Shown here: piece by piece, positions 27,660-37,600 of the stretch
How the letters are laid out: each line of letters begins with the position of its first letter
Position numbering within the stretch: position 1 is the stretch's first letter
NCBI GenBank assembly: GCA_945910225.1
Contig: CAMDYG010000017.1
Location: 1-54,067, forward strand
DNA length: 54,067 bases
Direction of reading: 5' to 3'
Source: an uncultured Eubacterium sp.
Lineage (GTDB): Bacteria > Bacillota > Clostridia > Lachnospirales > Lachnospiraceae
Notes under the pieces: generated by a model
Told to the model about the DNA's origin: nothing
Seen by the model: the letters and a program-made list of their open reading frames with translations, nothing else
The model's database searches: none
Position numbers and translations under genes: made by a program

Positions 27660-27693
27660 ATTATAAAAAAAGGGACATAAAAATGTCCCTTTT
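27660..27693 (-). terminator. rplS terminator overlapping a candidate lepB promoter
   Basis: An 11-base perfect inverted repeat (27668-27678 and 27683-27693, four-base loop) is followed on the minus strand by a T-run ending in TATAAT (27665-27660). The stem and U-tract are a classic intrinsic terminator for rplS. GGGACA 18 bases upstream of TATAAT lies in the stem, so a promoter for lepB may share the DNA. The promoter part is weaker than the terminator. Confidence 0.75.
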
Positions 27694-27704
27694 CTGAAAA
27701 CAAA

Positions 27705-28052
27705 TTATCTAACTAATTCCTTAACCTTAGCAGCTTTACCTGTTCTCTGTCTTAAGTAGTTAAGCTTAGCACGTCTAGCCTTACCACGTCTTACAACTTC
27801 AACCTTCTCTACGATAGGTGAATGTAATGGCCATGTCTTCTCAACGCCAACGCCGTTAGAAATCTTTCTTACAGTAAATGTAGCTCTAACGCCAGTTCCC
27901 TGCTTCTTTAATACAGTTCCCTCGAAAACCTGGATTCTCTCGCGGTTTCCTTCCTTAATCTTAGCTGATACTCTAACAGTATCACCAACTCTGAACTCAG
28001 GAGCCTGAGCCTTAAGCTGAGCATCTTCGATGTTCTTAATAATTGTATTCAT
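27705..28052 (-). CDS. rplS: 50S ribosomal protein L19
   Basis: L19 lies at the interface of the ribosomal subunits. The 115-residue protein begins [14 protein letters not shown], with [40 protein letters not shown] and [14 protein letters not shown] at 28052 has GGAGG six bases upstream. The longer in-frame reading from 28121 is unsupported. It stands alone between a candidate promoter (28131-28159) and the terminator at 27660-27693; the expected upstream neighbour trmD is missing. Confidence 0.97.
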   Translation of the reverse strand: MNTIIKNIEDAQLKAQAPEFRVGDTVRVSAKIKEGNRERIQVFEGTVLKKQGTGVRATFTVRKISNGVGVEKTWPLHSPIVEKVEVVRRGKARRAKLNYLRQRTGKAAKVKELVR

Positions 28053-28159
28053 GTGTGACCTCCTTAATATTATGATGTTCTTAATACAGGTTCTGTAACA
28101 GAGGACCATCCCTTTTCTCACAACTTGTTTAGATTATCATAATCCTGCTGATAATGCAA
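28053..28159 (-). promoter_or_regulatory. rplS promoter and leader
   Basis: Minus strand TTGCAT (28159-28154), 17 bases, then TAATCT (28136-28131) gives a candidate promoter with a start near 28124. The roughly 70-base leader contains a small hairpin (GGTCCTCTGTTACAGAACC) and could act as an autoregulatory L19 leader; that role is only a suggestion. Confidence 0.45.
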
Positions 28160-28181
28160 GACTAAAAATACATTTTCTTTA

Positions 28182-28700
28182 TTATTTATTAATATCCAAG
28201 AGACCTGGCAAAATATGAACTGTTATTGTTCCTTCATCCAGATCATGATTCAATATACACTGGTCAATAACCGGAATTAAATAGGTTTCGCCATTATCTG
28301 CCTCTACTTCATATACATTATTAGCGCCTGTTTCCAAAACATCTTTCAGTACGCCAAGATGTTTACCTTCATCCGTTATAACCTGAAGACCGATAAGATC
28401 ACATATAAAGTATTCTCCCGGTTCAAGTTTAACAGCGTCTTCTCTTGAAACGAGTAAGTCGCATTTTGTGTATTTCTCTATATCATTGATGTCATCAAAT
28501 TCTTTAAACTTTAGAATAACATATTGTTTAAAGAACTTAACTGAAGATACAGTGACAGCAACCTGTTCTCTCTTTCCATCGATAACACATTTCTTAAGCT
28601 TTTTAAAACGAAGTGGGTCATCAGTTGTAGGAAAAACCTTGACTTCGCCTTTTATTCCGTGGGTTGATGTAATAACCCCGACTCTTAACATATCTTCCAC
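28182..28700 (-). CDS. rimM: Ribosome maturation factor RimM
   Basis: Assists 30S head assembly and binds S19. The 172-residue protein opens LRVGVITSTHGIKGEVKVFP, a typical RimM start split around residues 5-24, with TDDPLRFKKLK following, and ends in the PRC-barrel-like region (DLIGLQVITDEG, NVYEVE, IPVIDQCI). It lies after khpA beyond a hairpin. Normally trmD follows, but here only 129 bases separate it from rplS. Confidence 0.95.
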   Translation of the reverse strand: MEDMLRVGVITSTHGIKGEVKVFPTTDDPLRFKKLKKCVIDGKREQVAVTVSSVKFFKQYVILKFKEFDDINDIEKYTKCDLLVSREDAVKLEPGEYFICDLIGLQVITDEGKHLGVLKDVLETGANNVYEVEADNGETYLIPVIDQCILNHDLDEGTITVHILPGLLDINK

Positions 28701-28739
28701 TTAAATTCTCCATTCTGGCATAAATGAATATTAAAATAA

Positions 28740-28769
28740 CAAAACAGACAGCCCCGAAAGGCTGCCTTA
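28740..28769 (-). terminator. Hairpin between khpA and rimM, terminator or attenuator
   Basis: On the minus strand AGGCAGCC pairs with GGCTGTCT across a six-base TTTCGG loop, followed by the tail GTTTTGTTATTTT. The stem is eight pairs with G-U. The interrupted T-run suggests partial termination, tuning rimM below rpsP. Confidence 0.6.
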
Positions 28770-28784
28770 GACAGTAGTGTTTGT

Positions 28785-29015
28785 TTAGTTATCAATTTCA
28801 ACAATCACTTTCTTGTCGCTCTTAGAAGCTGCAGCTGAAACAACTGCTCTTATTGACTTGGCAATTCTACCAGACTTGCCGATAACCTTGCCCATATCCG
28901 AAGGAGCAACCTTAAGATTGACAACAAGTGCCTTATCTTTATCAGTTTCTGTTACTACAACCTCATCCGGATTATCAACTAGTGCCTTAGCGATAATTTC
29001 CACTAATTCTTTCAT
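28785..29015 (-). CDS. khpA: KH-domain RNA-binding protein KhpA
   Basis: A 76-residue single KH-domain protein (YlqC type). The RNA-binding loop appears as MGKVIGKSGRIAKSIRAVV, matching the GxxG motif in IGKSGR. In streptococci KhpA partners with KhpB to affect cell elongation; in this host that is only inference. Start is the ATG at 29015; a TTG six bases upstream with GGAGG five bases away is possible. It lies between rpsP and rimM, the canonical order. Confidence 0.92.
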   Translation of the reverse strand: MKELVEIIAKALVDNPDEVVVTETDKDKALVVNLKVAPSDMGKVIGKSGRIAKSIRAVVSAAASKSDKKVIVEIDN

Positions 29016-29038
29016 AGTCAATTACACCTCCACTAGTC

Positions 29039-29284
29039 TTATTTCTCGATACCAGCCATCTTGAAAAGCTTTCCAACAACCTCTGTAGGCTGAGCTCCAT
29101 TTGATAACCACTTCTTAGCAGCCTCAGCATCAATGCTTAACTTACAAGGATCGTAATTAGGATCATAAGTACCGATTTCCTCGATAAATCTTCCGTTTCT
29201 TGGAGATCTTGAGTCTGCTACGATAATTCTATAGAAAGGATTCTTCTTCTCACCTAATCTCTTTAATCTAATCTTTACTGCCAT
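29039..29284 (-). CDS. rpsP: 30S ribosomal protein S16
   Basis: Primary small-subunit protein of 81 residues: [34 protein letters not shown] and [11 protein letters not shown] are diagnostic. ATG at 29284 has GGAGGTG at proper distance. It lies between ffh and khpA in the usual ffh-rpsP-khpA-rimM series. Confidence 0.97.
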   Translation of the reverse strand: MAVKIRLKRLGEKKNPFYRIIVADSRSPRNGRFIEEIGTYDPNYDPCKLSIDAEAAKKWLSNGAQPTEVVGKLFKMAGIEK

Positions 29285-29324
29285 TACATTCACCTCCTGT
29301 ATTATTCTTAAAAATTAATCTATG

Positions 29325-30671
29325 TTAAAAAGGTAACTTAAAGCGTCCCTTTTTAGCACCTTTCATCATTCCTGGCATCTGCTTCATCATCTTCTTCATC
29401 TGATCAAACTGCTTAACAAGGCGATTGACATCTGCTATATCAACTCCTGCTCCTCTTGCAATTCTATTCTTTCTTGAAGGATTAAGTATGTCAGGATTAC
29501 TTCTTTCAGCCTTGGTCATTGAATATATGATAGATTCAGTTTTTCGCATATTCTTTTCTGCTTCATCATCATCAATTGAAACATTCTTCATCTGACCTGA
29601 CAGTCCAGGCATCATGCTCATAATTGAACTGACACCACCCATATTCTTAATCTGTCCCATATACTCAAGGAAATCATTGAAATCAAATTCAGCTTTCTTG
29701 AGCTTTTCTTCCATAGCCTTAGCTTTATCTGCATCAATCTGTGCTTCAGCCTTTTCGATAAGAGTAAGGACATCTCCCATACCAAGAATTCTCGATGCCA
29801 TACGATCCGGATAAAACTGTTCAAGGTCTGACAGCTTTTCTCCCATACCGACATAAAGAATTGGTTTACCAGTAACTGCCTTAATTGAAAGAGCAGCTCC
29901 ACCTCTTGTATCACCATCAAGCTTAGTAAGGATAACTCCATCAATGCCAACTTTTTCATTAAAAGAAGAAGCAACATTAACTGCATCCTGTCCTGTCATG
30001 GAATCAACAACAAGTATTGTCTGGTCAACTGATACGTTAGCTTTAATCTCTATAAGCTCATTCATCATATCTTCATCAACATGAAGTCGTCCTGCTGTAT
30101 CAAGAATAACTGTATTAAAGCCGTTATTCTTAGCATGTGCTATGGCAGCTTTGGCAATATCCACAGGTTTCTGGTTAGTTCCCATAGAAAATACATCAAT
30201 ACCCTGCTTATTACCATTGATAGTAAGCTGTTCGACAGCCGCCGGTCTGTACACATCACAGGCAACTAAAAGAGGCTTTCTTCCTTTTGCCTTAAACTTA
30301 CCAGCAAGCTTGGCAGTCGTTGTTGTTTTACCGGCACCCTGAAGACCTGCCATCATAATAACAGTAATCTCTGAGCCAGGCTTTAAAGCTATCTCAGTGG
30401 TTTCAGATCCCATAAGAGAAACCATCTCTTCATTAACAATCTTGATAACCATCTGTCCAGGTGTAAGACTTGACATAACATCCTGTCCAATAGCTCTTTC
30501 TTCAACAGACTTAATAAACTGCTTAACCACCTTAAAGTTAACATCAGCTTCCAGTAAAGCAAGCTTGACCTCTTTAAGAGCAGCCTTGACATCAGCCTCA
30601 GATAAACGGCCTTTGCCACGAAGATTCTTAAAAATATTCTGCAACTTCTCTGATAAACTATCAAATGCCAT
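29325..30671 (-). CDS. ffh: Signal recognition particle protein Ffh
   Basis: SRP54 homologue that binds signal peptides and 4.5S-type RNA to target nascent membrane proteins. The 448-residue protein has the N domain, then the G domain with GLQGAGKTTTTAKLAG (about 107-122) and DTAGRLHVDEDM, and a Met-rich M domain ending MKKMMKQMPGMMKGAKKG. It follows ylxM by 12 bases. Its receptor partner FtsY is encoded at 33675-34607. Confidence 0.97.
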   Translation of the reverse strand: MAFDSLSEKLQNIFKNLRGKGRLSEADVKAALKEVKLALLEADVNFKVVKQFIKSVEERAIGQDVMSSLTPGQMVIKIVNEEMVSLMGSETTEIALKPGSEITVIMMAGLQGAGKTTTTAKLAGKFKAKGRKPLLVACDVYRPAAVEQLTINGNKQGIDVFSMGTNQKPVDIAKAAIAHAKNNGFNTVILDTAGRLHVDEDMMNELIEIKANVSVDQTILVVDSMTGQDAVNVASSFNEKVGIDGVILTKLDGDTRGGAALSIKAVTGKPILYVGMGEKLSDLEQFYPDRMASRILGMGDVLTLIEKAEAQIDADKAKAMEEKLKKAEFDFNDFLEYMGQIKNMGGVSSIMSMMPGLSGQMKNVSIDDDEAEKNMRKTESIIYSMTKAERSNPDILNPSRKNRIARGAGVDIADVNRLVKQFDQMKKMMKQMPGMMKGAKKGRFKLPF

Positions 30672-30683
30672 AAATATCTCTCC

Positions 30684-31028
30684 TTAAAATTCCTCAAGAA
30701 TCTCATTGGATAACTTCTTGATTTCATGAATATCAGTTATATCCTGACTTTCAATATAATCATCTACTAAAGCATCAATCTTAGAAACCTTATCCTTGGT
30801 CTCAAGGAACTTCTGTATAAGATGAAGCTTAGCTTCGTATCCATCAAGTGTCTTCGTAACTCTCTTAATAAGATCATGTACTCCCTGCCTTGAGATTCCA
30901 TATTCATCAGCAATCTCACTCAGGGACAGATCATTGTAAATAGCATCTTCATATATTTTTTTCTGATGATCGTTAAGTAACTCCCCATAAAAATCATATA
31001 AAAGATTCTGTTCAACAATTCTTTCCAT
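30684..31028 (-). CDS. ylxM: YlxM/p13-like helix-turn-helix protein
   Basis: A 114-residue protein of UPF0122 with a sigma-region-4-like helix-turn-helix (LSLSEIADEYGISRQGVHDL, about 38-57). In streptococci YlxM binds Ffh and SRP RNA and stimulates the SRP pathway; that role is family knowledge. ATG at 31028 is taken with AGG five bases upstream; a GTG further up is possible. It leads the ffh operon from the strong promoter at 31070-31098. Confidence 0.93.
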   Translation of the reverse strand: MERIVEQNLLYDFYGELLNDHQKKIYEDAIYNDLSLSEIADEYGISRQGVHDLIKRVTKTLDGYEAKLHLIQKFLETKDKVSKIDALVDDYIESQDITDIHEIKKLSNEILEEF

Positions 31029-31069
31029 AATACCTGCCACAAACTACATATAATTCATAAGCCTTGAGT

Positions 31070-31098
31070 ATAATATCAGAAAAAAAAATAAGTGTCAA
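31070..31098 (-). promoter_or_regulatory. Strong promoter of ylxM-ffh-rpsP-khpA-rimM
   Basis: Minus strand TTGACA (31098-31093), 17 bases (mostly T), then TATTAT (31075-31070). The -35 hexamer is part of the 3' arm of the terminator that ends the preceding operon; its U-tract forms the spacer. Confidence 0.8.
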
Positions 31099-31117
31099 GC
31101 ATTTTTACTTGACACTT
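31080..31117 (-). terminator. Intrinsic terminator of rnc-smc-ftsY-ilvA operon
   Basis: Ten-base perfect stem (31090-31099 and 31108-31117) with an eight-base loop; on the minus strand an A then nine T residues follow. Strong rho-independent terminator that overlaps the ylxM promoter. Confidence 0.88.
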
Positions 31118-31132
31118 TTAAAAATATTTTAA

Positions 31133-32395
31133 TTACTCTGACTCTCCTGTTTCCAGCTTTTTCTCATGCTCATTAGGAGGATATTCTGCTTCATAAGCTT
31201 CACTGAGATTTTCCATTCCATTAATCTTAAGTCTTTTAAATACCCATTTCTTAATAAGATGATATATTACTGCAAATATAGGAACACCAAGTAACATTCC
31301 TGCGAATCCCCATATATCTCCAAAAAGCAATATTGAAAATAAAACCCAGAAGCTTGATATACCTGTTGTATTACCGAGTATCTTAGGTCCGATAATATTG
31401 CCATCTATCTGCTGTAATATAAAATTAAAAATAACAAAAAACAGACACTGGGCAGGATTAATAATAAGACACAGCAGCGCACCTATAAACCATGCAATAT
31501 ACCATCCAAAGAATGGTATTACATTAAATATGCCAACGATAAATGCTATAAGGATTTCACTCATCATCTCTTTACCAGGATTACATAATGTAAAGATTTT
31601 AAGACCAATATAGCAGACCAATGCAATAACAAGTGCATCAAGTATCTTACCATTAACAAATCCACTGAACACCCTGTCTGTATATTTGATTTCTTCCATT
31701 ACATTATCAGCGCGTTCCTTTTTGAATATGCTGTAAATGATCATCTCGCCTTGTCTTGCAAGCTTCTTTCTTGCAGTAAGAAGGTAAGCTGCTACAATAA
31801 AACCAATAATAACATTAAATAAAACAACAATAACATTAACAACACCCGTTGATAATCCGGTAGCTATTCCCTGGGCATAACCAAGGAAATCATTGCCAAG
31901 CCAGTCGTTAATGAACTTATAGGTTTTATCAATGATATCTTCAGAATATTTCATAAGTGTCTGATTTTCATTCATAAATTTCTGGACGAAATTAATAAGC
32001 TTTTCAACATTGTCAGGAATAATCTGGATTAATCGTACAACACTGTTAACAAGATTAGGAATGATAACTATTATCATAAAATAAATAAACAAAATAGCAA
32101 TGAGCAATCCTGTAAAAACGCTTAAATTGTTAGCAAGATTTTTCTTTTTCTTTTCGTTCTTTATAAATGAAAATACTTTATTATATGTTTTCTCAAAAAA
32201 ATTACACACAGGACAAATAACATAAGCAAGGCTGCCGCCTATAATGAAAGGCATAAGCGTTCTGCATATATGTGAGAAAGCCTTGTGAATAGCATCAATC
32301 CTGAAAAGTGCAAAAAACAGCAATAGGGACAGCGCTGCTGCCCCAAATAATGCCATTGTAACACTTGCATATCTTTTGAAAGAATATTTCTTCAT
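31133..32395 (-). CDS. AI-2E family (PerM/YtvI-like) permease
   Basis: Multi-spanning protein of 420 residues with about eight predicted membrane segments and the family core: AYLLTARKKLARQ, FSGFVNGKILDALVIALVCY, GIFNVIPFFGWYIAWFIGALL and GNIIGPKILGNTTGISSFWV. Members export varied substrates including autoinducer-2 or ions, so no substrate is assigned. The C-terminal tail is charged and acidic. It follows ilvA by 28 bases and ends at the strong terminator. An operon partner role is not evident. Confidence 0.9.
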   Translation of the reverse strand: MKKYSFKRYASVTMALFGAAALSLLLFFALFRIDAIHKAFSHICRTLMPFIIGGSLAYVICPVCNFFEKTYNKVFSFIKNEKKKKNLANNLSVFTGLLIAILFIYFMIIVIIPNLVNSVVRLIQIIPDNVEKLINFVQKFMNENQTLMKYSEDIIDKTYKFINDWLGNDFLGYAQGIATGLSTGVVNVIVVLFNVIIGFIVAAYLLTARKKLARQGEMIIYSIFKKERADNVMEEIKYTDRVFSGFVNGKILDALVIALVCYIGLKIFTLCNPGKEMMSEILIAFIVGIFNVIPFFGWYIAWFIGALLCLIINPAQCLFFVIFNFILQQIDGNIIGPKILGNTTGISSFWVLFSILLFGDIWGFAGMLLGVPIFAVIYHLIKKWVFKRLKINGMENLSEAYEAEYPPNEHEKKLETGESE

Positions 32396-32423
32396 ATGAG
32401 TCCTCTCTATAAGCAGATTGTAA

Positions 32424-33641
32424 TTAGATATTTACCTTAACAATTCTAGGTCTTAAACCTGCTGCTTCAAGTTTATCTACGATTTCATCTTTATGCTCAT
32501 GTCCAAATGCTTCAATTGTAATTCTAAGTTCAACAGTTGCTTTTCTGTTGATGCTTACAAACTGGTTATGCTCAAGCTTGATTACATTACCATTGGCCTC
32601 TGCAATAATAGATGCAACTCTAACAAGTTCACCCGGCTTATCAGGAAGAAGTACAGAAACTGTAAAGATTCTGCTTCTCTGTACAAGTCCCTGCTGAACA
32701 ACAGATGACATAGTAATAACATCCATATTACCGCCTGAAAGAATAGAAACAATCTTCTTATCCTTAACATCAAGCTGCTTTAATGCTGCAACTGTAAGAA
32801 GACCTGAATTCTCAACAATCATTTTATGGTTCTCAACCATATCAAGGAAAGCTACAATAAGATCTTCATCAGGAACAGTGATAATATCATCAAGGTTCTT
32901 CTGAAGATATGGGAACAGCTTGCTTCCAGGAGTCTTAACCGCTGTACCATCAGCGATTGTATTTACAGTTGGAAGTGTTACTACCTTTCCTGCCTTGATA
33001 GATTCCTGAAGACAGTTAGCTCCGGCAGGTTCTACACCAACTACTTTAATATTAGGATTAAGAAGCTTTGCAAGAGTTGAAACACCTGTTGCAAGTCCGC
33101 CTCCGCCAATAGGAACAAGAATATAATCAACAGTTGGGAGTTCTTTGATTATTTCCATAGCAATAGAACCCTGACCAGTTGCTACATCAAGATCATCAAA
33201 TGGATGAACAAAAGTAAGTCCTTTTTCATTCGCAAGCTTGATAGCATATTCACAGGCTTCATCATATACGTTTCCGTAAAGAATTACTTCAGCCCCATAT
33301 CCTTTAGTTCTGTTAACTTTAATAAGAGGTGTTGTTGTTGGCATAACAACTGTTGCCTTAACACCATATTTTTTAGCTGCAAATGCAACACCCTGAGCAT
33401 GGTTTCCTGCAGAAGCTGTGATAAGTCCCTTCTGTCTTGCTTCTTCTGACATAGTACTTATCTTATAATATGCTCCTCTTACTTTGTAAGCACCTGTGTA
33501 CTGCATGTTCTCCGGCTTAAGATACACCTTGTTACCTGTCTGATTGCTGAAATATTCACTAAAAACAAGGTTAGTTGGAAGAGTTGCTTCCTTTACTTTC
33601 TCTGCAGCTTCTTCAAAGCTTTTCAATGTTAATTCTTCCAT
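32424..33641 (-). CDS. ilvA: Threonine ammonia-lyase with ACT-type domain
   Basis: PLP enzyme converting threonine to 2-oxobutanoate and ammonia, feeding isoleucine or propionate routes. PLP lysine lies in TGAYKVRGAYYK (about 49-60); SAGNHAQGVAFAAKKYG and PIGGGGLATGVS are standard. A single regulatory ACT-like domain occupies about 325-405 (SVLLPDKPGELVRV), giving the 405-residue TdcB/IlvA-like form rather than long IlvA. No ilv or leu genes are nearby; the neighbours are ftsY and a permease. Catabolic versus biosynthetic role cannot be decided. Confidence 0.93.
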   Translation of the reverse strand: MEELTLKSFEEAAEKVKEATLPTNLVFSEYFSNQTGNKVYLKPENMQYTGAYKVRGAYYKISTMSEEARQKGLITASAGNHAQGVAFAAKKYGVKATVVMPTTTPLIKVNRTKGYGAEVILYGNVYDEACEYAIKLANEKGLTFVHPFDDLDVATGQGSIAMEIIKELPTVDYILVPIGGGGLATGVSTLAKLLNPNIKVVGVEPAGANCLQESIKAGKVVTLPTVNTIADGTAVKTPGSKLFPYLQKNLDDIITVPDEDLIVAFLDMVENHKMIVENSGLLTVAALKQLDVKDKKIVSILSGGNMDVITMSSVVQQGLVQRSRIFTVSVLLPDKPGELVRVASIIAEANGNVIKLEHNQFVSINRKATVELRITIEAFGHEHKDEIVDKLEAAGLRPRIVKVNI

Positions 33642-33674
33642 TACATTTAATCTCCCATCTTAATTCTTAACTTA

Positions 33675-34607
33675 TTAATCTTCATCAGTTCCATTATCAA
33701 CGTCAAATAATGCATTAACAAATGTATCTGAATCAAATTTCTGTAAATCTTCCACTTTCTCTCCTACGCCAATATATTTAACAGGAATTCCGAATTCAGC
33801 CTGAATAGCTACGGCAATTCCACCCTTGGCAGTTCCATCCATCTTAGTAAGAATGATACCTGTGATATTAGTCACATCATTAAATTCTCTAAGCTGGGAA
33901 AGTGCATTCTGACCTGTTGTTGCATCCAGAACAATAAGATTTTCCCTGTATGCTTCAGAATACTCTCTTTCTATAACTCTGTCAATCTTACGGAGTTCTT
34001 CCATAAGGTTCTTCTTATTCTGAAGACGTCCTGCAGTATCACATAAAAGGACATCAGTCTTTCTTGCCTTGCATGCAGCAATTGAATCATAAATTACTGC
34101 CGCAGGATCAGAACCTTCACTCTGGGCAATAATATCAGCTCCTGTTCTGTTAGACCATTCTGTAAGCTGTTCTATTGCCGCTGCCCTGAAAGTATCAGCA
34201 GCTGCCATAATAACTTTTTTATTCTGTGCTTTAAGAAGTCCTGCAAGTTTGCCAACAGAAGTAGTCTTTCCAACACCATTAACACCAATAAGCATTACTA
34301 TAGATTTACGATTTTCAAATTCATATGCATTTTCGCCAAGATCCATTTTTTCTTTAATGCTGTCAATAAGAAGCTGCTTGCAGTCAGCAGGATTCTTGAT
34401 TTTATTTTCTTTAACCTTAAGTTTAAGGTCATCAAGTATTTCTTCTGTTGCCACAACTCCTATATCTCCCATAATGAGAGTTTCTTCAAGTTCATCATAA
34501 AAGTCATCATCTATAGATGAAAATCCTGAGAATACAGAATCAATGCCAGAAACAATATTGTCTCTTGTTTTTGTCAGTCCTTCTTTTAATTTACTGAAAA
34601 ATCCCAT
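33675..34607 (-). CDS. ftsY: SRP receptor FtsY
   Basis: Membrane-associated GTPase receiving SRP-ribosome complexes. The 310-residue protein has a short N domain without a long acidic A domain, then LIGVNGVGKTTSVGKLAGLL (about 106-125), CDTAGRLQNKKNLMEEL and TGIILTKMDGTAKGG. Two bases separate it from smc, suggesting coupled translation. Short FtsY without acidic leader is common in Gram-positives. Confidence 0.97.
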   Translation of the reverse strand: MGFFSKLKEGLTKTRDNIVSGIDSVFSGFSSIDDDFYDELEETLIMGDIGVVATEEILDDLKLKVKENKIKNPADCKQLLIDSIKEKMDLGENAYEFENRKSIVMLIGVNGVGKTTSVGKLAGLLKAQNKKVIMAAADTFRAAAIEQLTEWSNRTGADIIAQSEGSDPAAVIYDSIAACKARKTDVLLCDTAGRLQNKKNLMEELRKIDRVIEREYSEAYRENLIVLDATTGQNALSQLREFNDVTNITGIILTKMDGTAKGGIAVAIQAEFGIPVKYIGVGEKVEDLQKFDSDTFVNALFDVDNGTDED

Positions 34608-34609
34608 AC

Positions 34610-37600
34610 CTACTCCTTTTTCTTATCAAGATCATTTGCTATGAGGTCAACTGAAACAAGTGCTGAAACACCCTTTTCCTGCATAGTTATACCATACAGT
34701 CTGTCAGCTGCAGCCATTGTTCCGCGTCTGTGTGTAATAACAATAAACTGTGTGTGTTTAGTAAGCTTGTGAAGATAATTAGCATATCTTCCTACGTTAG
34801 AATCATCAAGTGCAGCTTCAATCTCATCAAGAAGACAGAATGGAGATGGCTTAAGATTCTGGATTGCAAAAAGAAGCGCTATTGCTGTAAGTGCTTTTTC
34901 TCCACCTGATAATTGCATCATATTCTGAAGCTTCTTTCCTGGTGGCTGGGATATAATAAGAATACCTGCTTCAAGTATATCTTCATCCTCAACAAGTTCT
35001 ATTGTACCTCGTCCACCGCCAAACAATTCTTTGAATACCTTATCGAATTCAATCTTGATTTCCTCGAACTTCTCCTTAAACTGGATTCTCATTCCGTTAT
35101 CAAGTTTATCAATAACCTGGACAAGGGCTTCTTCAGCTTTAATCATATCATCATGCTGTGTCTTTAAGAAATTATATCTCTCGCTTACTTCCTTATATTC
35201 TTCGATAGCATTTACATTAACAACGCCAAGTTTTTTAATGTTAGCCTTGAGAATATTAATCTGCTTCTTGATATCAGATATATCTGTAAGCTCTTCACTT
35301 CTTAATTCTGCCGCATAACTGTATGTGAGTTCGTATTCATTCCACATGTAATCAACGATTGAGTCATTCTCTTCCTCAAGCTTTTCCTGCTGGTTATGCA
35401 GACGCATACTTTCTTTTTCAAGAAGAACAATCTGTTCATTAATCTTTTCTCGCTTATCAAAGAAAGTTTTATGACTGGCATTAATGATATCCCTATCTTT
35501 GCGGAGAGCTTCAATTTTAGTATTACATTCCTCAATCTGATTCTTCGCCTGATGAATATCATTTCTTAACTTTTCAATCTGTGTCTTCTTATCTTCTACA
35601 TCAGATGATAAAGAATCTTTTTTCTGCTTTATATCTGTTTCTTCAAGTTCAAGAGCCTCTATCTCTGAATTGATTCTGCTGATATTTTCCTGAATAAATG
35701 CTGTTTTCTGCTCAACAGAACTGAATCTGATTTTAAGATTCTCAATATCATCGTTAGCCTTATCAAGTTCAGCTTTCTTAACTTCAAGCTGCTTATTAAG
35801 ATTTTCGATTTCTTTTCTTGAACTCTCATTCTGGATTTCAAGAGCACTTAAGCTTCCACTTACCTGATTCTTATTCTCGTCAATCTCTTTAATCTGTCTG
35901 TCGATATCCACAGTTTCAGCTTTGTCTTTGTCATACACTGCCCTGATTTCAGATAATTTCTGCTTTGCCTGATTAAGATTCATCTGTTCTGTATTAACAG
36001 CCAAAGATGCTTCTCTGTTGGCTTTATTATCTGCATCAATAAGTTCTCTTATAGACGCAATCTTTGCTCTGTTATCTGCAATCTTTGATTTGAGTTCAGT
36101 TGATGATTTGCTGAGTTCTGATACAGATTTCTTAAGTTCTTCAATCTCTCTTCTTCTACCGAGAAGATTACTTGAATTTTTAAATGCACCACCCGTCATT
36201 GAACCGCCAGGATTAAGCTGTTCGCCCTCAAGTGTAACAATTCTTAAGCTGTATTTATATTTTCTGGCAATAAGAAGCGCATTATCAATATTATCAACAA
36301 CAAGAATTCTTCCAAGAAGATATCTGGCAAGATTCTCATATTCAAATGAAACCCTTACAAGGTTACTTGCTATACCAATAACACCATTTTCTTTAACGCA
36401 TGGCTCTTTCTCAAGAGTGTTTCTTCCAGATATGGAATTAAGCGGTAAAAATGTAGCTCGTCCAAGCTTATTCTGCTTAAGATATGCAATAAGTTCCTTG
36501 GCAGTAGATTCCTTATCAGTAACAATATTCTGTATTGTTCCACCTAAAGCCGTCTCTATGGCAGTCTCATACTTTCTTTCTACTTTAACAATATCTGCAA
36601 TAACACCAAGAATTCCAGGATTACTGTCCTTCAATTCCATTATTTTACGGATACTGTTACCATAACCATCATATCTTTCAGTAATATTAATGAGAGATTC
36701 AAGTCTTGACTTCTCTCTGTGATAGTTCTGTACAATCTTATCATGCTGTGAACTAAGCTCTGCATTTTCATTCTTGATAGAAGTAACTTCATCATTATTA
36801 GCTGCAATTCTTTCTGCTATTTCCAAAGCATTTTTCTGTGCAGCTTCTAATCTCGTATTTATATCATTAATCTTAATATCCTGTTCAGCTTCATTACTTT
36901 TATCTTTAATAATGCGGCTGTTAAGTTCAGCTTTTCTTATGTTAAGCTGTTCAAGCATTGTTGCAAACTTCTGATTTTCAGCGTTAATTGAAGACTTGGC
37001 ATTAAGTCTGTCGTAGATATCATTCTGTCTGCTTTCAATCTGGTCAGAAACACCATCAATATCCTGTCTGATAACATCAGCAGCATCCTGCTTTACTTTA
37101 AGATTATTTTCAAATTCATTTACAGAAACAGAAATCTCTTCAAGCTGCTTCTGCAGATCAGACATATTAGCCTGCTTAGCAGCTTTGTCATTGTCGATAG
37201 CAACAATTCTGTCATTGTAATGCTTTTCGTTATCAGTGAATCTGTTTATCTGCTCAGTGATTACATTAATTTCACCATTAAGTCTCTGGCTTTCAAGCTC
37301 AGTATTGGATAAAAGTGAATTAACATTTTCAATATCAGAATTAACCTTTGATAACTGTTCCTCAGCTTCTTCATATTCAGCCTTGGTACTTTCATATTCA
37401 CTTCTTGAGTTAGCAAGGTCATTGTCAGCAATGCCAATCTTTCCCGTCAGTTCTTCAAGATCCCTGCTTATCCTGTCAGACTCCAAAAGAAATGCGTTGA
37501 CATCGTATTTCTTTAAATCAGCTTTATAATCAAGATATTCTTTTGCTTTTTCAGACTGAACCTGTAATGGTCCGACCTGTTTTTCGAGTTCTGCTAATAT

